A stretch of 64,000 bases of DNA from Bactrocera neohumeralis (GCF_024586455.1 NC_065922.1:75809106-75873105), one strand, 5' to 3'; positions 13,501 to 24,363 are shown, counted from the stretch's first letter. Translations and numbers: made by a program. The notes: generated by a model not told the origin, from the sequence alone.

Positions 13501-13830
13501 TCTTATTCAAGGAAGCGAAGCAAATGGCGAGCAAGCCAGGATTGACTATGAGCTGCTCCCTGACGACCAAACTAGGTTACGTAAATGGGCTGATTTCTCG
13601 TGAAGCTACGAATAACCCAACTTGGACTGCTAGGATCAAAAACACCGTCGTACATAAAAAAAAAAAACGCCTAGAGCCTGCCACAAATTTCTTGAGATGG
13701 CTGATATCAATTACAGTCAATTCGCTGGGTACGTAAAGAGTATGGCAACCGAGATGCTGCAAACTGGCGAAAGCTCGACAGTGGAGAAAAAAGTGTCCGG
13801 ATGTTTACACCTCATCTTTCTCATTACAAT
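13500..13830 (+). other. short coding-like stretches, unrecognised
   Basis: Two plus-strand segments read like degraded protein-coding sequence: one containing DYELLPDDQTRLRKWADFS (about 13543-13599) and one containing EMADINYSQFAGYVKSMATE (about 13694-13753), in different frames and separated by stops and an A-run. I do not recognise the family. They lie just upstream of a mariner relic and may belong to it or to another dead element. Confidence 0.3.
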
Positions 13831-14039
13831 TTTAATAAGTTGGGTCCTCCAAAATCTTTAACCTCGCCGCTTGAGTGGCAATGGGACAGTGTCCACTTAA
13901 TCCACCGATCAGCGCTTGCTGAATTTGCGCAAAATCCCATAAATTCAGCATGCGAATGCGCGAAGACAGGGGAACCCCGCTCGTTCACATACTGATGGAA
14001 TTTGGATACCTTTTCTTGCCACTGCCTAGTCAGCGTCCT

Positions 14040-14420
14040 TAATGCGAGGATAGCTTTGCCAGCGGCTATTGTCTCTTAACTCGGAGCTGTGTTATCACCA
14101 ATGGGACCATCTGAAGAAAGAAAGCTCTAAGAAGCGCCCAGCTTTGGTCAATAGGAGAGGAATTGGGTTAAGCAAGACAACGCCAGGCCACAGACATCAA
14201 TAACAAAACGCAAGAAGCTCTGAAAACTTGGTTAGGAACTCTTATGAATCTAACTTACAGTCCGAATCTGTCAGCAAGCAAGTAGAGGAAGTTCCCTATG
14301 AAAGTGGCATTATGATATTACCTTGAAAATAGCAATAATTTAACGAACAAACCCCTGCATATTTAACTCAAATGGGATCATTCTAAATGCTAAAGAAACC
14401 TTCAATTCAATGCATAAAAG
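14040..14420 (+). mobile_element. mariner-family transposase relic
   Basis: Plus-strand translation in shifting frames gives pieces in mariner order: a YHQWDHLK-like segment followed by KKRPALVNRRGIG (about 14091-14166; family pattern LDHLK..KRPALVNRKG), then a LTYSPNL segment (about 14251-14271; family PPYSPDLAPSDYH), then PYESGIM (about 14294-14314; family YERGIMKLP). Stops and frameshifts occur throughout, so the copy is dead. The element ends are not resolved. Confidence 0.6.
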
Positions 14421-16250
14421 AATTATGAATTGTTTTTACTTAACCTAGTTCGAAACTGACATTAGCCGCCTCAACAAATCTGTGATAGGCTCAAAGCGCT
14501 TTGTCGATTTGTGAGGGTCTAATGATCAATTTTACGAGGGTTGCCTTTTATATTTCGATCTTAAAAAATCAATTTGCGCACAGCGTCAAGTTTCCGAAAC
14601 AACAATTGATTTTGGACGACCTTTACGAGATTCTACTAATCTACGACCTCAATTGAATTGAACTATACCATCGATAAAAACTGCTTCTGAATAGAACTTC
14701 ATCGCCAAAAACTAAATTAAGTTCATTGATGCACTATTGTTGCCTTAAACCACGTTGAAAATTGTAAAATATAATGTTCTCGAAAGTGTTCGCGTTTAAT
14801 ACCATTTTCAGGCCAAGATGAATATTTCAAGTTACTGTAAATAACACAAATAGCGCTCGTATATCAAAATGTTCCGAGTACGGATAAATAAAATCAAAAA
14901 TGTCAAACTCTCCAACAAAGTAGTAATTGCCCAATCGCAACCAGTATTATCAAATCCCGAAATATAAAAGGCACCCGACGTATAGAAGCTTTCGGTTCCA
15001 CAACGAATTGGCGTTCTAAACTGTCCAAACGACATTCCTGTTAGGAAAAACCTGTTCACATTATCTAACCTAACCTTACCAGATCCATTATTTTTTCGTA
15101 TTTAATAGAACTTATATTTTCAAATTTAAATAAATTGTAATTCTTATGTTTCTTTTATAGTTTTGAGCTATTTTAGCTATTTTTATTAATTTTTTTTGTA
15201 TTTTTTGCTTTATATGAACTTAAAAGTGATTGATAAATTTGTTTGATTTTAAATGTCTTTTAAACATCTTTTTTTATATTATTTCATATATAATCTTTCT
15301 TTTTATATATTTTCTACATTTTTTTTTTATTTAATTTCCTTTTTATATTTTTCATGAATTTCCTTCTTTTTATTTTAAAATTTTTTTTCGTTTAAGGATA
15401 TTTGTTTTATGTCCTTCGCGATTCTTTTTATTTTTGTAAATAAAATTTTTTTTTTATGTCAGTCGCGATTTTTTTATTTTTTACATATCTTTATTTAAAT
15501 ATTTTGTTATATTTATTGCATTGATACACAACTATTATTTTTTTATTATTTTATTCAAAAATAAATTTATCATTTATTAAATAAATAATTTTTTTGGTTT
15601 TTAATTTCATTTATATTTCGTAATACTTATCAGACGTCGTTATATAAGTGTTATTATATAAACAACAATTTACTTTTATTAAACAAATTTTTAATATTTC
15701 AATTTTTTCATAGTTTGAATTTTCTGAATATTAAAATTCATAATTATTAAACCACGCTAAACAAACTCTAAACTCTCCTAGCGCTGTAACCCTACTCCAT
15801 ACCACTTCAACTTCCAATGTAAATTTTGCCAGACCGCTTTTTTATCAGCGCTCCGCCGTCCACCTGCTCCACCACAACTACAATATTTGTAGGCGCAAAA
15901 AATGAGTAACCGTTGTGAAGCGTCTACGAACGGAAGACACTTTAGCGCACTTTGCCGAGGTCGAACGTTGTCTAAGCAAACGATCGGCCAAATTAGTGCG
16001 CGGCAACGGCAAATACAAAGTGACGAAGGCGATAATGGCAAATAACAAATACAAATAATTAAAAAAAAGAAAAACAAGAAGTAGAACACACCACAAAGCC
16101 AACGGCGATTATGTTAGTGCCGCGGAAGAAGAAGAAGAAATAAGTAGAGAGATATAATAAATGTAAAATAAAAATTATATATAACAAATAAACTCGCGCA
16201 ACTGGCTGAGCTGTGGCAGCAAAGCGAATAAAATAATTCGAATGCGCCGA
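14420..16250. other. non-coding; T-rich stretch at 15070-15770
   Basis: No gene recognised. Around 14535-14560 the sequence ttttacgagggttgcctttt resembles terminal sequence of mariner-type elements, so part of 14.4-14.8 kb may be another degenerate copy. Positions 15070-15770 are T-rich simple sequence. Confidence 0.4.
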
Positions 16251-16329
16251 CAGATAGTGAAGGTAATGATTTGTCTTGTTTTTTATTTGACTTTTTTATG
16301 TTTTTTATTTCTGATTTTTCATTTTTTTA

Positions 16330-17700
16330 TTACCTTCGAGTAATGCACAACGATTAAGCAACATTTCACGAGCTGCATTTAGAAGAAGCGCAAAGCTTCA
16401 TAAACACACCACTGGAGATCAAGAATATTTATGTATAATTATGTAAAAAGAGTAATTTTGTAGCAGATTTTGAAACAGAGCAGCACTTCACTTTCGAAAC
16501 AGCACAATTTAGAAATAAAAATTACGAAAAATTTGGAGAAAACCAAAAAATGAGCAACGCGATCACCTTAAGTCTGAAGAGACAGAAGCGCTCACACACA
16601 CACACACGCATATATGCACAGCGATAGAGAATTCTACACTCGCGCACGCAGCGTAGCTCCAGTAGTCAGAGCGGCACTACTTCCTCTGTAACACCGGGTG
16701 AGCGCTGCGACTGCGGCACTTGCGTAAAGCTTCAAACAATACACGCACACACAAACACACACGAACTATTATATGGCGTATAGAAAGCACGTCGTCGACG
16801 CCAGCGCCGCACGCATTGCCGCCAACGCAACTGTTTTGTTTTTGTATTTATTTTAAATTTCTTATTTGTCTTTCACTTCTTTCGATTTTGCACTGTGTCG
16901 CTTTTGTTTCAACCGTTCAACCGCTTTTTTAGCTGTTTTTCAGCTGTATTTTAGTGCTCGCGTGCGTTTTAATTTCAACGGCGTTGCGAGCGCGCGGCAA
17001 ACGGCAGTGGAACGCGGAAAAGAACGTGAATCAAGAAATAGACGCGGGCACGTTGCTCAGCTCGTCGCACAATGTGTACTGAACAAAATTCCGAAATGGA
17101 CTGAAAAGCAGTGCACAACACGAAAATTCATACAAAACTTGCACACATACACAAGCATAAATATGTATATTGGTACAAGCGCACGAACGCGCTGGCAATT
17201 ACAGTAGAATACAACGGAGCGAGCGGCAGCCGCAGCGGCGGCAGAAGTAGCCTTCGCGGCGCCGTCAGCGTCAGCGCACAAGTGTAATGTTAAAAGAGCA
17301 CACAATATATATAAAAAAAAAAACAAAACAAAAAAAATAAATGTGTGGTGAAAAGCAAAAGCAGCTGTAAGCAAATAAATTCAGAACTTTGGCGTAAAAA
17401 GGTTAAGAATAGCAAAAACAAAAAACGGCACGGAAACGAATTTAGAAATATAAATGAACTGTGCGCTGCATTGTGTTAGCAGACAAGGGCGGCGAGGCGC
17501 GGCGTTGGCGAGCTGGCGAAACGCGCGACTAACAAAACTTACAACAAAAAACAGACCGAAAAAGTACAAAGTAACAAAACAGTACGGAAGAAAAATCGTA
17601 AAGTCAACACAGCAGTGGGAAAATATAGAAAAATCAATGAAACACGGCATGTTAAACTTGAGATTGCACAGCGTTGCAGCGCATACGTGCTCAGCACGAA
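16330..17700. promoter_or_regulatory. promoter-like island with possible divergent leaders in the sgg intron
   Basis: GC-richer DNA with many CpG words (for example ttgcgagcgcgcggcaaacg near 16984). On the minus strand, sequence below about 16.7 kb runs to a fair donor (GAAG|GTAATA, last exon base 16334) and could be an alternative sgg 5' exon. On the plus strand, sequence from about 16.95 kb onwards is A-rich like a fly leader but leads to no recognisable protein. An AC microsatellite lies at 16592-16607. The open frames of 70-110 codons across it show no family resemblance. The function is inference. Confidence 0.3.
16592..16607. repeat. AC dinucleotide microsatellite
   Basis: A run of CA/AC units with related CA-rich sequence again near 16741-16762. 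Confidence 0.6.
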
Positions 17701-17784
17701 TGGTACACTATATAATGGTTCAGTATATGCAAATAACGCATGCAGCGACCTGTCAAAGCGCCGTTCCGACGGCAATCGGCTCTA

Positions 17785-17885
17785 AGTAACCGGAACAGAT
17801 CAGGTTTATTATCCGGCCAAGGACTACCAACTCGGCACCCTTTCTTGAAATGAAAAGGAATGTTTTCTGTTTGCAACAACAATAA
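17785..17885 (-). mobile_element. short interspersed repeat (MITE-like), copy A
   Basis: Read on the minus strand: gttattgttgttgcaaacag, then GTGCCGAGTTGGTAGTCCTTGGCCGGAT, ending near GTTCCGGTTAC. The TTGTTGTTG start followed by a CCTTGGCCGGAT core is shared with copies C and D below, and the GTGCCGAGTT and CGGTTAC words with copy B. I associate this family with non-autonomous repeats abundant in tephritid genomes, from memory. Confidence 0.55.
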
Positions 17886-17983
17886 CCAGCTGTCAAAGCA
17901 ATCGCCTCAAAATTTTATTTTTTGTTAATTTCATTTTTACAAAAGTAGTGTTATTTGGCTGACTGGTGTTGGCAACGCGTCCA

Positions 17984-18066
17984 GCTACATTTGCCAAGTG
18001 ACCGGCAACATTTGCCAAGTGACCGGCAACATTTACCAAGCAACCAGCAACATGTTGCTAAGTGAC
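17984..18066. repeat. 21-bp tandem repeat, about four units
   Basis: Units of the form caacatttgccaagtgaccgg (21 bp) repeat in direct tandem. The first two are nearly identical, the third carries several changes and the fourth is diverged. The period is a multiple of three, which keeps a minus-strand frame open, but no gene context supports coding. Confidence 0.75.
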
Positions 18067-18069
18067 ATA

Positions 18070-19570
18070 CGCCGTGTGCAGTTACGATCAATTGAGAGCA
18101 AACGCTCTGGATTAAAAAAAAATGATTTCGACAGAAAATTACCATAATTCGACATTGCATTTTGCACTTTGTTAAAAACATGTTTTTGTGTTGCTAGTTG
18201 CTGAACCTAGGTTATTGCAACGCATCAAAACCGGAAATAACCGACACTACAACAGTAAATATCCAACAACAACAATAACAGGTAGTTACGATTGTATTGC
18301 TGATAGTTTTTTTCGCTCCGAAAAATAGATCTATAAACGCTTTATGAAAGTTCTGGAAATTTTTAACCTTAAAGGACCTTGAGACTGAGTCCAAGAACAG
18401 ATAATTCTATATTATGCAAATAAATAAATATTTGATTTCTAAGTATTTGAGAAAACTTTGGGCACACGGTTGCAATTGGAAAATATGTAGCGCTGTTCTG
18501 TTGCCTACATGCATGCTTGTAAATATGCTTGCGTTCGCGTGTCCTGCTTCGAAACTATAAAATTTTATCGATTATGCGCCGACCACAGCAAAGAAAACAA
18601 TTACAATAATAGAAAACCATGCAAGTATTAAAAACTTTAAATAAAAACAAAAAAACTTAAAATAAACAGCGGTAAAATGAGGCGTATCAAAAAACAAAGG
18701 CAGCTGTAGTAACAATGTGAGTGCAGTGGAACAGTTGGCATTAGAAGAAGGTGGCAGCAGGCAGTGAGGTGCTCCTCAATGCAATAAGTTACAACAAATA
18801 CAAGACAAAAGTTGCTAAGCAGTTACAATAATGCAATGTGGCTAATGTTACATATTGTTGCCACCGCCACACACAAACTGCAAACGCGTCTAATTTCGAA
18901 TATAAAAAATATATGTACATATGAGCGAAAAGACAGGAAGTGTTAGTAGAAGTAAAAACTCTACAAAAACAAAAAAAAGCAAAAAACTAAACGCTGGCAA
19001 GGCACATTACTCCAAAGCGCTGAGCATGAAAAGAAATTAAGAAAAAGTTCAATTATACCAAAGAGCATATTGCACACGTCGCGTGAGAATGCAACATTCT
19101 AAACGAGTCAGCAACATTGTCAGACACATGTACTCGTACATATAACGCGCGCATAACCGAAGGCAGCACCAACAACGTGCCAGTGGCAATGAAAAACATC
19201 ACACCGGGTTATACCGTCAGCTACAGGCATAGATGATGAAAGTAGCAAACGCTCGCCGCAAAAAAAAAAAAACAAATAAAATTGAAATTTATGGGCAAGA
19301 AAATTTTGAAATAATAGGCGAAAAACAATTTTAAGTATTAAGCGAAGTGATGTGTTTGCAACACAGCATTCTGCGGCGCGATCAACAGCGATCCATAGCC
19401 GAGAGAAAGAGAGCAGAACACGAGAGAGAGCATGCGAAGATTTTTGTGTATTAGTGCAATTGGTGCCTTATATGCGTTTAATAACGCAACAAGTGCTGAA
19501 AACGCTTTGTAAGGCCCAACGTGCAAACGCTGAAAACGTCATTTTACAAAAAAAATATATAAAAAAATTG
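18070..19570. other. non-coding intronic DNA, A-rich on the plus strand
   Basis: No gene recognised. Positions 18560-19330 are A-rich with scattered CpG words, resembling fly UTR sequence on the plus strand, without any open frame of recognisable protein. A diverged piece of the MITE-like family may lie near 18221-18290. Confidence 0.4.
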
Positions 19571-19574
19571 TTTA

Positions 19575-19700
19575 AATGGACAGTTGTTGTTGTTATAGCG
19601 TCAGAAAACATTCCTGAAGTAATTTCCGAGGATTCGTGCCGAGTTACAGTCTGGGTCCGTTTCGGTTACTTGCACCCGACTGTCGTGGGAACGGAACAGT
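19575..19700 (+). mobile_element. short interspersed repeat (MITE-like), copy B
   Basis: Begins gttgttgttgttatagcgtc and continues through CGTGCCGAGTTACAGTCTGG to a CGGTTACTTGCAC end. It shares the GTTGTTGTTG start, the GTGCCGAGTT word and the CGGTTAC word with copy A in the same order, but the central core is altered. Confidence 0.45.
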
Positions 19701-20029
19701 AGGTAGTAAATGCTTTGGGCGCGTACAATAGCACTTTTAAAATAAAGATCGACCTAGGGCTCACAATGGCAATAGTTAACAGATCCAGTATCATCTGAAA
19801 TGGAAGCTTTTCAGCTGCACACAGTTTTCAGCTTGGTAGGTGTGGCAATCAGAAATATCATCGTTTAGACTCAAATATAAATTAACGAGTAAAAACTCAC
19901 TGCAACAGCGCTTCGTGAACATTTCATATTTGGGTCTCATTTATCACAACAACAGTATAATCAGGTTGGGGCACACAATTTCCATTCAATTAGTAACAAC
20001 AACAATCCCACTATAAGGAAGGTATTTCG

Positions 20030-20130
20030 ACTTGTTGTTGCTGTTTCTAAAATAATTTAAAGTTGACAGTCCTTGGCCGGATTCTGATCCGGGATCGTTC
20101 CATTTACGTAGACCCTACTAGCGTGGTAAC
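20030..20130 (+). mobile_element. short interspersed repeat (MITE-like), copy C
   Basis: Begins cttgttgttgctgtttctaa, then GTTGACAGTCCTTGGCCGGATTCTGATCC. It shares the word GTTGACAGTCCTTGGCCGGAT exactly with copy D read on the opposite strand. Confidence 0.6.
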
Positions 20131-20584
20131 ATTGTCAACTCCGCAGCTTCTCTTCATAAAGTCATACAGTTCTAAAGTAACGGCCTTATTAATAAGCAAA
20201 TGCTCAAACCTTTTCTCAGCAGATTCAGAGTGTTCATCGGTTGCTCGCACTCCACTAACTCACTCAATCGATGGAACTGTATAAGAAATTGCGAATTTGA
20301 GTGTATAATTGTTTTCATTATCATTTTACGGTAATCTTTACATGTGCGCTTGTTTGTCGGTACACAAAAAAATTTATTTAATTTTTCAAATTATTTAAAT
20401 TCTTGCTTCTTGAAATTGATATAAAACGCAAATTTACTGTTTTAAAAATAAGTTTAAACTTCTGATTAGGACAAACTAAAATACATATTTATATTTTGTA
20501 TACAAAAACAAACTATATGTGAGGTGCCATCAACACCTTCGTTTAAACGAAACAAGTTACTTTAACTGCATCGAAGCAATAATA

Positions 20585-20885
20585 AATTTCGTAAAGATAT
20601 CTCGTCAAATACAAAAATTATCCATAAAAGGACATGATTTTGATCCTTAAGTTTGTATGACAGCTACGTGCTATAGCCCGATATCGGCGGTTGCAATAAA
20701 TGAGCAGTTTTTTGGGAAGAAAAGGATGTGCAAAATTTCAGAGTGATATTTCAAAAACCCAGGTATAAGTTTGCGTATATACGGACACAACTCAGTTCGT
20801 CCAACTGATCATTTATTTATGCATTTAGTTTCATAGAGCCTCCGAAGTTTCCGTTAAAGTGTTCACAACTTCGTGGCAACCAAAA
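20585..20885 (+). mobile_element. degenerate dispersed repeat common in higher Diptera
   Basis: The plus strand contains, in order, the words aagatatctcgtcaaat, gattttgatcc, gtttgtatgacagctacgtg, cgatatcggcggttgcaa, gcaaaatttcagagtgatat, gcgtatatacggaca, ctgatcatttattta and cacaacttcgtggcaa. This ordered set is a sequence I recognise as a frequent interspersed repeat of Drosophila and tephritid genomes. I cannot assign its transposon class with certainty. It ends about 110 bp from the sgg donor. Confidence 0.6.
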
Positions 20886-20998
20886 ATCTGCCTTAATAAA
20901 AACAAAGAAACTGCTAGCTAAAATCTAACTGAGTATATGGAAAACTATTAAGACTTATTGTACCAAATATAATATTTGTAGACATATATTGTACTTAC

Positions 20999-21086
20999 TA
21001 CTTGTTTTAACACCGCCAAGCACGAGATTTTGTTGTGCCTGCTTGTTGCCCTCAGCGAATGAGGTTGTCCTTGGACGCCCACTCAT
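20999..21086 (-). CDS. sgg: shaggy / GSK3-beta, first coding exon only
   Basis: Glycogen synthase kinase 3 is the Ser/Thr kinase of Wnt/Wingless, insulin and Hedgehog signalling. This exon encodes 29 residues plus one base. It starts MSGRPRTTSFAEGNKQ, which matches the human GSK3-beta N-terminus (MSGRPRTTSFAE) and fly Shaggy, and continues with a LVLGGVKT block also typical of Shaggy. Ser9 sits in the RPRTTS context phosphorylated by Akt/PKA to inhibit the kinase. The ATG is at 21086. The exon ends at 20999 before a good donor (gtaagtac, 20998 leftwards) in phase 1, where Shaggy continues S-R-D-G. An in-frame TAA lies 55 codons upstream with no intervening ATG, so this ATG is the natural start. 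No exon for the kinase domain was found between 1 and 20998; the remaining exons are inferred to lie left of the window. The family identity is strong; the fine isoform structure is inference. Confidence 0.88.
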
Positions 21087-21415
21087 ATCGTCGTCCGTGT
21101 CTCCTACTGCGGCAGCAGCTAGAGTGACGCTTTTGACGGCGACAGTGCCAGCAGCAGCAGCAGTGGCAGCGGTGGTCGCTGTTGTACCAGCGGCGGTATT
21201 TTTTGTACCAACTGCTACGGGCGCGCTAATTTTGCTTGGAGTTCTTCGCTTTTACAGCGGTACACTAAAGGAGTCGAAATTCAATTTATATATATGTCTG
21301 CGTTGACAACGTTTTGCGGTGTTTGCACTGCAGGAACGCTACTTTGTAAGAGCTCTTGGTTTGATTTTTTAGTTGATTTGTGGAAGCCGATAAACGTGGC
21401 GTGTTATCCAATAAA
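21087..21415 (-). other. sgg: sgg 5' UTR part of the first coding exon
   Basis: Minus-strand sequence between a convincing 3' splice site (pyrimidine-rich tract then ttag, acceptor AG at 21417-21416) and the sgg ATG. The 55 codons directly upstream of the ATG are open in the sgg frame and Ala/Thr-rich, but contain no ATG. A second AG (taaaag) lies immediately after the upstream in-frame TAA at 21252-21254 and could serve as an alternative acceptor. The exon limits are inferred from splice signals. Confidence 0.6.
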
Positions 21416-21486
21416 CTAATTGTAAGAAAAATATAAAATTTTAGCTTGCATTAAATTCGTGAGAGGTTAGAACTCATAAGACATAC

Positions 21487-21885
21487 CTCTATATACGCTT
21501 TTAGGCGGCAACTGCTCATCGATCGGCCAATCGGCGTATGGTAGCACTATTTGGTGGCTCTGTTGCACGGTTAAAGTGATGATTTCTTCACTTTCTTGAT
21601 TTTGGATATTTGCTTTCAGCGACAGTTTAGCAATGTATTTCCTCTTGCGCAATCAGTCAGTTCGTAAGCTGCTCTCTAACATCTGTTGCGCTGATTTCAC
21701 TTCCACTATCGCTTTATTTTTGCTTTATACTTTTTGTTGCTTCGCTTTACTGCCTTTGTGTTAGTGAGTGATTATTTATCTCCGTTTGAATTTAATTCAA
21801 TTGCACAAAAATGTTCAATAAATTTACTGTATTTTGAAAATTTGTGTCCCAAAAAGTTTATTTGTTGTTGCTGCAGTGTAGTTTT
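21487..21885 (-). other. sgg: probable sgg 5' UTR exon
   Basis: Minus-strand leader sequence ends at a clear donor (AG|GTATGT, last exon base 21487), followed by a 71-bp intron (21416-21486) and the acceptor of the sgg coding exon. Short introns of this size are typical of flies. The upstream limit is uncertain. A TATAAATA motif at 21908-21915 (minus strand) would place a start site near 21885. The sequence is purine/A-rich on the minus strand, as fly 5' UTRs often are. Confidence 0.5.
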
Positions 21886-21907
21886 TATGTTGGCTTGAAG
21901 AAACTAC

Positions 21908-21915
21908 TATTTATA
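21908..21915 (-). promoter_or_regulatory. candidate TATA box for the proximal sgg leader
   Basis: The minus strand reads TATAAATA about 30 bases upstream of a plausible start near 21885. TATA-like words are common by chance in DNA this AT-rich, so the assignment rests mainly on position relative to the spliced leader. Confidence 0.25.
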
Positions 21916-23925
21916 CACATATTCTGCGTATTTGTTGTGCTTCTTCGATTTCCTATGCAGCCAAGCAACAGCTTTTGAAACAGTTTAATTTAAAAAACCT
22001 GAAAAAAGCAAAGAAAATAATAAAATGTGAGTAATTAGAACTTAAATTAATTGTGTTTATTGCTATAATTATAATTTTGAGAAAGAGCGAGGGAGAAAGG
22101 TTTATTTATATTTTCGAGGTTTATTGAACGCAATAATTTCAAAAATAATATATTTCAAATTATGATTTTGTTATCAATTGGCTTAGTATTTTCTAAAATA
22201 GATTGCAAATAATGTATATTCACACAAAATATGGCGTCTTTTCACATTTATTATTAATATTGAGTTTACTTATTCAAAATCGTAGCAAACATTTTGGCGT
22301 TTAGGTGTTGTTTTCTTTGAATTTTGTCGTCCCACTGATTTTGCTGTAGAGTTTGAAAAAAGTAAAGTTGAAAAGTTCAGAGTAAAAAAATATGAGAAAT
22401 ACGATAGTTTTCCACCACCAAACCGTTTAGCATACATTTGGGCGTCGCAACACATTCCACTTCATTATTTGTAGCTTAAGTAGATTAAAGAAACTTAGAA
22501 ATTTCCAAAGGCACTACACACTCAATACACTACAAAATATTATTGCATACTTTCGGGCGAAGGAAGGTTGTTAGGAAGAAGTAATTATTTGCACCACTAA
22601 TTAATTACATGAGAAGGGCAACTAATAAACTAAGGGCAAAATATGCTTTCACAGTAGAAAGGACTCAAATTCAACGGTAGATGCAGCACAAAGACTAAGT
22701 GTAAGCGAAAGACAATGCCTCGACAGCAAAAATACACAATGTACCATACACACATAAATTGCAGCCAACAATAAATGCTCACATACAGCTGTGCATATGT
22801 GTGTGCGCAACATGGCAACTATGACGAAATTTCCATCAAATAAATCATGTATAGAAAGACAGCAGAAAAAGCGTACAAAAAATACGTGCAGATGTGTGTC
22901 TGTGTATGTGCAAAGCATGCTTCTCATTGCGCTTAAAGGCGGTAAAGTGGCGCGTGCGTGTGTGTGTCGGCATCTTATTGTCTTTGGTCCAATATGACCG
23001 TTGCTCGTTGACCCAATTACGTTGGCGTCATCAGCAAAAACAACAAACGCCAACAGTTTTTAACAAATCAGTGCGGCACACACACGCGCATGCATATTTC
23101 TGCACACCTATGTACAAGATTTTCAAGTACAAAAACAACGCTTTGATCGAAAGTTTAAAAATACAAAGCAGCGATTTTTTTTCTTTTTAAATATTTGGTG
23201 GCCATCAAACCAAATCAAATCATCAATGCGCCAGACAACAACATAACAGCAATAAATATGCAAATTGCGAGTATGACGTGCGAATTTCGCACAGCATAAT
23301 AAGGCACGTATCGACATAGCTCCGGAGAGCGCCAGTACAAGCCTTTTTTAAGCATTTCAAATGTACCTGCACACGCGCTCGATACGCATGCATTTAGTTT
23401 ATAAATAGAGTTCTTTTAAAAATTGCAAGTACAACAAAAGAAAAAAGTTATTGAACCAGTAAGATCCCGCCAGTCAGAGCTGAAGGAAAAAATCGATCAA
23501 ACGCCACTGGAAATTTTTTTACTGAGCGGAAAAAGAAGAAAAAATAAAAACGCGAAGACTCCTTGAGTACAAATGTACTTATTCACAAATATGTATATAC
23601 AAATGTATGTACGCAACGACGCACATATTTTAATAAATAATCAGCTCAAGTGCAGCATAACTAATGGCCCGAATTCCGATGAAGGTAGCAAAGCGTCAGG
23701 CAGACAAACGGTACACATACAGGCAGTCCGAGTGGCATTAATACAGCAAAATACCTACAAAAGCAACAATAACAATGTTTGTTGTTTAACCAGCTGTAGG
23801 TCACGATTGGTAAACATGCCGCAAAACGCGTGTTAGCAGTACATTCAAGTGCTGTTGCTTACATAGATTCAAAATGGATTTAATAGTATTTCATATTTAC
23901 GCAGTATTATACAGTTAAATAACTG

Positions 23926-24363
23926 AAAAGCATAAATATAGCCTACTTTTAGGCAGGTTATGCAAATGTAATGCGTTTTTAGCCTACTTTCAGGGGCGCG
24001 CATTAAAAACCAGTTTAAAAATAAACTTAAAAAATTTGGCCTACATTTAGGGGCCAAGTACAAAACAAAGCCCAAAAATTCAATTCGGAAAATGTAAATA
24101 CATAAAAGAGAAATCAATTTCAAGTGAGAAAATGGAAAATATTTCGGGCTTCATGCAGTGTATGAAATTTTGAAAACCGAGAAAGTACTATAGTTGTATT
24201 TAGGTTGTTAATTTTTCATGATACATCTAGCAGATTTATCGATATTTTAGAATTAAAAGGATTCAGAATCAGTGTTTTGTACAACTTTTCAAGGTACACT
24301 TTCGACTCACTGTATTTATAGAATTAAAGAGCTTAAAAGCATAAATATAGCATACTTTTAGGC
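23926..24363. repeat. cluster of four GCCTAC-TTT-AGG hairpin motifs
   Basis: Imperfect inverted repeats occur at 23941-23954 (GCCTACTTTTAGGC), 23982-23996 (GCCTACTTTCAGGGG), 24038-24055 (GGCCTACATTTAGGGGCC) and 24350-24363 (GCATACTTTTAGGC). The first and last are embedded in a longer direct repeat of 29 bases with one mismatch (23926-23954 and 24335-24363, offset 409 bp), with weaker similarity further upstream. The origin is unknown. Confidence 0.65.

Noticed and set aside
17057..17789. Several 90-113 codon open frames on both strands
   Set aside because: They overlap each other on opposite strands in a promoter-like island, show no domain, and many lack an ATG.
22649..23053. 134-codon minus-strand frame rich in Cys, His and Phe
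   Set aside because: No family resemblance; opposite strand is also open; looks like non-coding CA/TG-rich sequence.
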